Both the position numbers and the translations under genes were made by a program. A DNA stretch of 15,304 nt from Multifurca ochricompacta (lineage: Eukaryota > Basidiomycota > Agaricomycetes > Russulales > Russulaceae): assembly GCA_022496185.1 (NCBI GenBank), contig WTXG01000527.1:1-15304 (forward strand). The letters run 5' to 3'. A model generated the notes under the pieces. The model saw only the letters and a program-made list of their open reading frames with translations. It had not been told where the DNA came from and made no database searches. This document shows, piece by piece, positions 9,527 to 15,304 of this stretch (position 1 is its first letter; each line of letters opens with the position of its first letter).

Positions 9527-12500
9527 ATGTCACGTGCCACATTGCAGCTCAGTGGCAATTCCCGCTCATCTCGCTTGACTCAACCAACCAGCATCTACTT
9601 ACAAGAATACATGCAATCCAAATCATTTTCATTCAGACAATCCTTCCGGAAGATCTTTGCATCTTCTAGGGACAAGTCCTCAGTTCGTGAGTCTTAGACA
9701 ACTCCAGCCCTCTTCTTTCTTTGACTGACTTTTGGTACCAGTAATTGGCGATACTGCTCCCGTCCCATCGGGGTCGATCGGCGGACCCACAGTTGTCGTC
9801 ACGACTGCGATACAGACTTCCCTCGCTCTCTTGAAGGAGGGGAGTGCTCTCGCGACCAACGTCCCTTTTATCGCCCCCATCGCAGGCCTCCTCCTACTGA
9901 CACTCCAGATGCGAGCCGTATGTCCCTAGTTCCTCCCTCGTATTTCTCTCTTAAATCCTTATAAATCCGTGAACAGGAAGTGAAACAGTTCAAGGGTGAT
10001 TGGGAGGCAGTCATGCAAAAGCTCACCAGTGTGGCCAATATCGTTGTCAATGTAGGAGAGTCCTGCCAAACCCACAACCTGAAGGAAGAAGACCTCCCGG
10101 CTGGCCTGCGAACTATATTACTGTCCATTCGCACGTAGGTTCTGCATTACTTTGTGTTTTTTCATGACCTGATTGGCGGGAAAGTGAACTAGATGGAATC
10201 GAAGCTGCGTTGAAGGAATGTGCGGAGACCGGACGCGTCACGAGGGTCATCTTACGTGCAGACATGCTTCAGACCGTCAAGCAATATGATGCCAAGTTGT
10301 CGAATGTGCTTCAAACTTTCCAGGTCAGTCATGGTATTAAATTCATTCATTTATCTTTACCATTCACCTGTGTTCTCGATTCATAGGCGAAGATGGCCTT
10401 AGATTCGAGGTTTGCCCAGATTGTTATGGAGCGCAATACCACAGTATGTGACTTATAGCTACATCTCATGCACATTTTAATGGACCGTTTTGATAGGTTA
10501 CCCATCCTACCCCGACTGAGGCTACCACGTAAGTACCTCTTGGACATACCGCCTCTATGTGCGGGCTGACTGGTCATACAGATCTATGCCAACGAAGCCA
10601 CGCACACCCCAGATATTCTTTGGGCGTGATGCTGAGGTTGCTCAGATCATCCACATGATTTTCACCAACATCGGATCTCATCCCGCCCGCATCGCCATCC
10701 TTGGCCCTGGTGGATATGGAAAAACCACCCTTGCCAATGCCGTCCTCACTCATGATCGTGTGAAGGAGTATTATGGCCCTTGTAGGTACTTTGTTGCCTG
10801 CGAGTCCATTTCGTCCTCTGGGGCTCTCTTGATCGAACTTGGAAAGGTGCTCGGTGTCTTAAAGGGTTCTTCAGATTCCCTCTGGTCCCGGATCCATACC
10901 TCACTTGAAGCAAAGGAATGCATCATCTGTTTTGACAACTTTGAATCACCCTGGGATCAGGCCGAGGACACAAGGCACTCTGTTGAGGAGCTGTTATCTA
11001 GTGTCACAGAAATTCGCCGTGTCACTGTGCTGATCACCATGCGGGGCACAGAGCGGCCATCAGAGACACAGTGGACAAGACCGCCATTGGTGCCATTGCA
11101 GACACTGGGTCATCATGCTGCTAAAGAGATCTGGATGCACATTGCAGATGTTTATAATGATCATGCAGAAGAACTTATGAAAGCTGTGGACTATGTTCCT
11201 CTTGCTGTTAATCTATTGGCACATCTTTCACAAACGACCCCACCTACATTATTGTGGAGGGAGTGGAGTTCAAAGCAAACAAGGGTTGTGCAAAGGGGTC
11301 AGGCACATAGGCTTTCAAATCTGGAGTTCTCGATCCAGCTATCCATTGATAGTGGAAGAATGAAGGCCAACCCAAGGGCCAAGGATTTACTTGGAGTTCT
11401 TAGCATGCTTCCTGATGGAATGCATATGCAGCAATTGGACAAATTTCATGGCATTCTTGGTGATATAGAAATTGTCATGTGTCTTCAAGTGCTTCAGCAG
11501 TGTGGGCTGATAAACTTGAGTGGAGAAAGATATCATCCACATCCAATAATCAGGCATTTTTGTAACCATCATGACTTGACCTCATCAAGGTACAAGGTGT
11601 CCTTGGAGGACTATTATCTCACACTGGCTTCTATCATTTTATGGGAGGCAGAGCCTCAGCAGTATGGTGAAATGGTATTAGAAGTGAATAACACAAAGGC
11701 TATACTCCTTGGTCTCTTGGAATCAAACTATGAAAATCATCAAACACTTATTAATGCTATTCTCTCATTTACAGAGCTGCATAGAAACATTGGAGACCTC
11801 TCTGACAAATTGATAGCCAAGGCTGTTCAATTTCTACAAGAAAATCATGGGTCCACATCATTGTTGATAAGATGTATTCAAAAATGGGCTTCTTTGTGTA
11901 TGTATGCAGATGACTTGAATAGTGCAAAAGAGAAATTGCAAGAAGCTGAAAGGCTGTGCTCCTCACCTGGAGGCAATAATCATCTTGCCCAAATTCTGAA
12001 GGAACTGGGAACAATTCACTTAAGCCAAGGTGCACATAATGAGGCTGAAGCTTCATTTCAGAGGGCTTTGAGGTTCTGTGAAGCAGAAAATTACTATTTG
12101 GGCCAAGGAGATTGCCATTATGGACTTGGGGCATATATCTGCACCTGGGAAAATACACTGAGGCAGAAGCATCATATCACAAGGCTTCACATTTTGCCAG
12201 AGTTGCCAATAGCAGCATTAACCAAGCAAGTGCATATGCTGGACTTGCAGACACATATGTACAGTTGGGCAAGTTAAATGAAGCAGAAACCTCATATCAG
12301 CAGGCCCTGGAGATTGATAAAGCTGTAAACAATGTAATTAGTCAAGGAAATGATTATGTTGGACTTGGAGACATATATATAAGGCAGAACAAATTAACTG
12401 AAGCAATATCTGCACTTCAGTCAGCCTTGGATCTTCACAAACTTGCAAATAATATTTTGGGCCAGGGTGCTTGTTATAGCAGCCTTGGGGAAACATACCT

Positions 12501-12762
12501 AGGGCAGCATAAACTAAATGAAGCAGAGGCCTCCTTTCAAAAAGCCATTGAGCTTTGTAGGGCTGCCAATAATGGTTCAGGTCTAGGGTATGCTCTAGAT
12601 GGGCTGGGGAGGCTATACATGAGAAAATTTGAGCTTATGAAAGCAAAGAGCATGTTTGAAGAGGCAATAAAGGCATATCAAGAAGGACAAGACACACTTG
12701 GGGAGAGAAGTAGTAAAGAAAGGCTGGATGCTCTTTTGTCAAGGATGGGGAAGAGGATTTAG
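9527..12762 (+). CDS. NLR-like receptor: HeLo/MLKL-type helical N-terminus, NB-ARC, TPR array; one frame break
   Basis: Seven exons: 9527-9686, 9742-9917, 9977-10134, 10185-10323, 10387-10443, 10497-10528, 10582-12762; all six introns are 50-63 nt GT-AG. Full model is about 967 aa. Residues 1-240 form a helix-rich region with a short hydrophobic piece (PFIAPIAGLLLLTLQM) and DLPAGLRTILLSIR, like the HeLo/MLKL N-terminal bundles of fungal NLRs. NB-ARC: P-loop GPGGYGKTTLA (about 282-292, DNA 10703 on), Walker B CIICFDNFES, RNBS-B-like VTVLITMRG, GLPL-like VPLAVNLL, MHD-like HPHPIIRHF. From about 670 there are roughly six 40-residue TPRs such as LGETYLGQHKLNEAEASFQKAI. Such proteins sense non-self or partner proteins in the cytosol and can trigger cell death; the ligand is unknown. 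One base appears lost at 12131 (GGGG run); as it stands translation stops at 12277 (805 aa), dropping most TPRs. Composition changes sharply near 11100 (CpG lost). Confidence 0.82.
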
Positions 12763-12845
12763 TGCAAGAACTGTAACTTCTGCAATCATGTATAACTGCC
12801 AGTTCTGTAAGTAACATTTAGTTCATGCAGAATTGTCACATGGAA

Positions 12846-12969
12846 GTAGTGATGTTCCAGCCTGGCTTGGCCCAAAAGCCATGGCTTTGGCTTGGCCTGA
12901 GGCAGCTCTGGCTTTCCTGAAGTCTGGGCTGAGCCAAAGCTGCCACAGACAGCTTGGCCCTGGCCCAGT
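12846..12969. repeat. Palindrome-rich GGCTTGGCC-type low-complexity element
   Basis: A stretch of repeated TGGCTT/TTGGCC words downstream of the NLR stop. It holds a perfect 14-bp palindrome AAAGCCATGGCTTT (near 12875-12888), an inverted pair GGCAGCTCTGGCT (12901-12913) against AGCCAAAGCTGCC (12932-12944) with one mismatch, and a stem GCCAAAGCTG/CAGCTTGGC (near 12933-12958). It contains no CpG although it is GC-rich. It could be a short non-autonomous repeat in which CGG and CCG words have decayed to TGG and CCA. Confidence 0.5.
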
Positions 12970-13254
12970 TTAATGTCTGGTGTGAGACATCTTGCACAAC
13001 TTGTGTGACAGCTTTGTTCATTGGTCAGAAGTTATGCACTGTCAATAGGTGTATAGAGGAGATGGGATGAGTCAATGCTGAAGGGAGCTGTTCCCCAAGG
13101 CAATGTTGAGTGGAGGAGCACCAGAAGCACTGAGACAGCTGAGTCAAGTTCAAGGGACTTTGTCCAGAAGACAAACACTGATGTATTGAATAAGTCAAGT
13201 CTAGAGTCTACAGTGTAGATATGGTGGACTTATATATGTAAGTGGCAAGGTGAT
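12970..13254. other. CpG-free non-coding flank
   Basis: No open frame of interest, RNA gene or clear repeat. It continues the CpG-free composition of the NLR 3' half up to the start of the copia-type LTR at 13255. Confidence 0.5.
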
Positions 13255-13543
13255 TGTTGAGACGAGCCGGACTCCCGGTGGACTCAATCTAACAATTGTG
13301 ATAAGATAAGCTAAAGTGCGTCCATTAACTGATTGAGACACAATTCCACATTGCACGCACAACACATTCCTTCTTATATCTTGTCACAAGTAAATAGAAC
13401 TATTTACTGTTATGATTGTCACACTTTTATGTAGTATAAAAGGTCGTTACATTGTACGTGTTCACTTCAGTTTTGACCACAACAACTGAACCTATCTGCT
13501 ATCTACATAGATAGCTAAACTCTTTCACAGCTGCGTTTCATCA
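13255..13543 (+). mobile_element. Copia-type LTR (289 bp)
   Basis: It begins TGTTGAGACGAG and ends in CA directly before a half-tRNA primer site. It has a TATA box TATAAAAGG at 13435-13443 in the right place for the U3/R boundary. Base composition changes abruptly at its left end: CpG is absent for 1.9 kb before it, and about eight CpGs occur within it. The 5-bp sequence GTGAT before the left end has no copy at 13544, so it is not a clean solo LTR. No second LTR is in the window. The exact right end could be 13540 instead. Confidence 0.6.
13435..13441 (+). promoter_or_regulatory. TATA box of the copia-type LTR
   Basis: TATAAAA in the middle of the LTR, about 180 bp from its left end, the usual position for the U3 promoter that drives the element. 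Assignment rests on position and motif only. Confidence 0.5.
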
Positions 13544-13555
13544 GGTTATGGGCCC
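13544..13555 (+). other. Primer-binding site matching the half-tRNA-iMet type
   Basis: GGTTATGGGCCC abuts the LTR. It is complementary to the anticodon arm of initiator methionine tRNA (one difference from GGTTATGAGCCC), the priming mode known for Drosophila copia and many Ty1/copia elements. This is the best single clue to the superfamily and to the + orientation of the element. Confidence 0.6.
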
Positions 13556-13941
13556 TGCCCTAATCTAAATTATCCAGAAGAAGATCTAGTATTTTACACA
13601 AGCTCCCTTGAAGTCGAACAAACGCAAATTTATTCTCCCAGAAAAGGTGAGCCTCTGTTTAATGTTTTTGTAGTATACCTCAATTCCACGGCCCCTGGAG
13701 CCGGTGGATCGGTGTAGACTGGACCCCTTACCGGGTTTCCCACAAACCATGCGACGGAGCGTGGTGACGCAGAAGCATGCGTGAGTTTTCTCTCAGCCCA
13801 GAAGCGCGATTACATAATTATCATAAAGTACTATAATTTACTTATCCCGGGGAAATGTGCATGCGATAGCTGGTTAGGCACTGTGCATGAGCCGGATGCA
13901 GCCTTACTGCCAAGATAGGAAGCCAGGTGGGAGGCCCCGGG
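13556..13941. other. Unassigned sequence between the two LTRs, possibly copia leader
   Basis: It follows the primer site, so its left part should be the untranslated leader of the copia-type element. No GAG-like frame opens before the gypsy-like LTR begins at 13942. It includes an inverted pair GGCCCCTGGAGCC-like segment near 13690 and CpG-containing stretches (13690-13800). It may be truncated leader or an older third insertion. Confidence 0.35.
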
Positions 13942-14136
13942 TGTCATGGCTCTATTTTATTTTTCCTTTTATTTTCTCCCTTTTGGATCACATGACTGTG
14001 GGAAGATTACCCAGCAGTCTCAAACACGTGATCATGGGAATGTAGTCGTGACATGGATCATGTGACCGAGTCACATGTAATAGTCACATGCTGCTTAGTC
14101 AGCACAAGAGCCACTCAACGAGAACAAGTCAATTCT

Positions 14137-14157
14137 CTATTGTGTTTACCACAATAG
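14137..14157. repeat. Perfect 8-bp hairpin in the LTR U3
   Basis: CTATTGTG and CACAATAG are exact inverted copies around a five-base TTTAC loop. It lies in the U3 part of the gypsy-like LTR. Confidence 0.75.
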
Positions 14158-14358
14158 GCAAGGCCCCACAGTCTAGATGGTTCTAGACCTAGTGGAGCTG
14201 TTATCAAGATAAGAAGAGTCCAGCCTAGAAGGATCTAGGTAAGTGGAGCTCTAGATAAGGGCCCAGGTTGGGCCATGGCCAATTTTAGCACAGAATCATA
14301 TGTATCAGTAGATAGACGTGTTCCAGACCTAAGGGCTAGACTACATATCAGTTATCTA

Positions 14359-14395
14359 CTCCACAATGACATCATTATGACATCACATTGTGGAG
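14359..14395. repeat. Perfect 10-bp inverted repeat enclosing two ATGACATC words
   Basis: CTCCACAATG (14359-14368) and CATTGTGGAG (14386-14395) are exact inverted copies. Between and overlapping them are two direct ATGACATC copies (14367-14374, 14378-14385), close to the ATF/CREB site TGACGTCA with CG changed to CA. It may be a regulatory dyad in the U3. Confidence 0.8.
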
Positions 14396-14521
14396 CATGA
14401 TCAGTCAGCAGAGTAAAGCAGCTTACGAATCACAAAGATAAGGCTCAGTCAGCAATACAGCTGACTGATACTTGCTGATTCTTGCTTACACTTACTGCTT
14501 ACCTTGTTACACTGAGAAATG

Positions 14522-14528
14522 TATATAA
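14522..14528 (+). promoter_or_regulatory. TATA box of the gypsy-like LTR
   Basis: TATATAA about 20 bp upstream of a strong stem-loop and about 250 bp before the LTR right end, consistent with the U3/R boundary. Confidence 0.5.
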
Positions 14529-14543
14529 GACCCTCTGTAACAG

Positions 14544-14580
14544 CCTGTAGCCCCCCATCTTGTCCTCTTGGGGCTGCAGG
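14544..14580 (+). repeat. 11-bp stem-loop just downstream of the LTR TATA box
   Basis: CCTGTAGCCCC pairs with GGGGCTGCAGG with one G-T pair and a 15-base loop. From its position it would be at or near the 5' end of the retrotransposon RNA. Its 3' arm is followed by CAGGTGAGT, which resembles a splice donor. Confidence 0.65.
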
Positions 14581-14677
14581 TGAGTAACTGTCTACACAAG
14601 TTCGATACATAGTGCTAATGGTATCCTGCCTCCCTGTGTGACTCGATCCTTTGGATCTTGTCCTCTTGGGGCTGCAG
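14557..14677 (+). repeat. 23-bp direct repeat in the R/U5 part of the LTR
   Basis: ATCTTGTCCTCTTGGGGCTG plus CAG occurs exactly at 14557-14579 and 14655-14677, 98 bp apart. The second copy has lost the left arm of the stem-loop present at the first. Confidence 0.85.
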
Positions 14678-14887
14678 TTTCTTTCGGTTTCTAAGAGACT
14701 CCCCATGAACAGAAGGTCACTAAGTCAATCACCAGTTGTAGGAGGGTCATAGAATACCTTTACCTACAGTGTTGACAGTGGTCGGACAAAGATCCCCTGC
14801 GTGTGCTAGGGTTAGGCACATCCCTGAGGTACTAGGGATAGGTACACATATAAAGCAGCACTTGGGGCTGCAGTTTCTTTCAGTTTC
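14665..14887 (+). repeat. 27-bp direct repeat shared by the LTR and the leader
   Basis: The word beginning CTTGGGGCTGCAGTTTCTTT is found at 14665-14691 and 14861-14887, 196 bp apart, with one A/G difference in 27 bases. One copy is inside the LTR and the other beyond the candidate primer site. Confidence 0.8.
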
Positions 14888-15304
14888 AGAACGCCGTCAT
14901 CGTGGTTGCAAAACCACAGTGGGTGACATAGTTCCTGATCATTACTTAACACGTGACGTTTGCCTCCGCGGTATGCCCAATGACTTAGGTCACCTTCTTT
15001 GCCTTTTTGTTTCTAAGTGTACATGGAGCATCACCTGTTACACCAGGGACTATTTGCCTACTGAATGGTTGGCTCCGACTCCACAGGATGGGCATAGTTT
15101 TTGGGTCTAGAACAAGGCGGGGGTAGTCACTCCCCTGAGCACTTGGGCTTGTCACAACTGCGGTACACTAGATAGTTATGGTAGTAGATAAATCGCGTGT
15201 TTTGGTGTCTGAGAGACTGGATCCTCTGTGGATTCAGGGAGTACAGTTGATACACCAGAGGTACTAGGATCTTCATAATCTGGGTCTGACTGCCCCTCTC
15301 ACCC
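14778..15304 (+). mobile_element. Primer-binding site and start of the gypsy-like internal region, cut by the window end
   Basis: TGGTCGGACAAAG at 14780-14792 starts with TGG, complementary to a tRNA CCA end, three bases after the LTR; the tRNA is not identified. The following half kilobase has stop codons in all frames I checked, apart from an open frame at 14769-15110 that resembles no GAG protein, so I read it as untranslated leader. Coding parts of the element, if present, lie beyond 15304. Confidence 0.4.

Larger units (their letters stand above)
13942..14777 (+). mobile_element. Gypsy-like LTR (836 bp)
   Basis: The left end reads TGTCATGGC and the right end GTTGACA, giving a perfect 5-bp terminal inverted pair TGTCA/TGACA. 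A candidate primer site follows two bases later. Within it are a cluster of CACATG/CACGTG boxes (13988-14090), three perfect hairpins, a TATA box at 14522-14528 and an 11-bp stem-loop at 14544-14580. The order suits U3, R and U5. No second LTR lies in the window, so the limits rest on end structure alone; superfamily is tentative. Confidence 0.5.

Noticed and set aside
11387..12158. Minus-strand open frames opposite the NLR exon
   Set aside because: They mirror the TPR coding strand and have no independent features.
14449..14706. Minus-strand open frame of 85 codons inside the gypsy-like LTR
   Set aside because: It overlaps the LTR promoter, hairpin and direct repeats and has no protein-like pattern.
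14769..15110. Plus-strand open frame of 113 codons in the gypsy-like leader
   Set aside because: It begins in the LTR end, shows no zinc knuckle or other GAG feature, and uses mixed composition; treated as chance.
1..15304. CRISPR arrays, tRNA or rRNA genes
   Set aside because: No regular spacer-repeat series and no cloverleaf with T-arm consensus was found on either strand; tRNA-like matches are only the primer sites of the LTR elements.

Overview
The window looks like a piece of a mushroom-forming basidiomycete (Agaricomycetes) genome. The genes are split by many short GT-AG introns (about 40-91 nt) and have pyrimidine-rich 5' leaders. One gene belongs to the fungal Mus7/Mms22 family, and one is a fungal NLR with NB-ARC and TPR domains. 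All names are based on reading motifs; no database search was possible.

Left and middle part (1-9.3 kb), compact housekeeping-type genes: a GRE2/dihydroflavonol-reductase-like extended SDR (271-1508, +, 4 exons); a long Mms22/Mus7-like replication-fork repair protein (6427-1703, -, about 6 exons), convergent with the SDR; a small conserved-looking protein with one C-terminal transmembrane segment (6998-7873, +, 3 exons), divergent from Mms22; and an intact COQ3 ubiquinone-biosynthesis O-methyltransferase (9263-8088, -, 3 exons), convergent with the small membrane protein.

Right part (9.5-15.3 kb), accessory DNA: an NLR-like receptor (9527-12762, +, 7 exons) with an N-terminal helical bundle of the HeLo/MLKL type, an NB-ARC NTPase and about six 40-residue TPRs. 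It is followed by LTR retrotransposon remnants: a copia-type LTR with a half-tRNA-iMet primer site (13255-13555), and a longer gypsy-like LTR with a candidate primer site and an untranslated leader that runs off the window (13942-15304).

Two patterns stand out. First, the 3' two thirds of the NLR gene and its downstream flank contain no CpG dinucleotide for 1,930 bp (11333-13262). The tract starts inside a continuous exon and stops within 10 bp of the start of the copia LTR, which suggests long-term CpG methylation and deamination before the LTR arrived. Second, reading frames are broken by a series of apparent single-base losses, mostly next to homopolymers, clustered at 284-875, 2390-3765, 7094-7250 and 12131. 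COQ3 and the first 2.6 kb of Mms22 have none. This looks more like residual long-read error in patches than gene decay, but the sequence alone cannot settle it.
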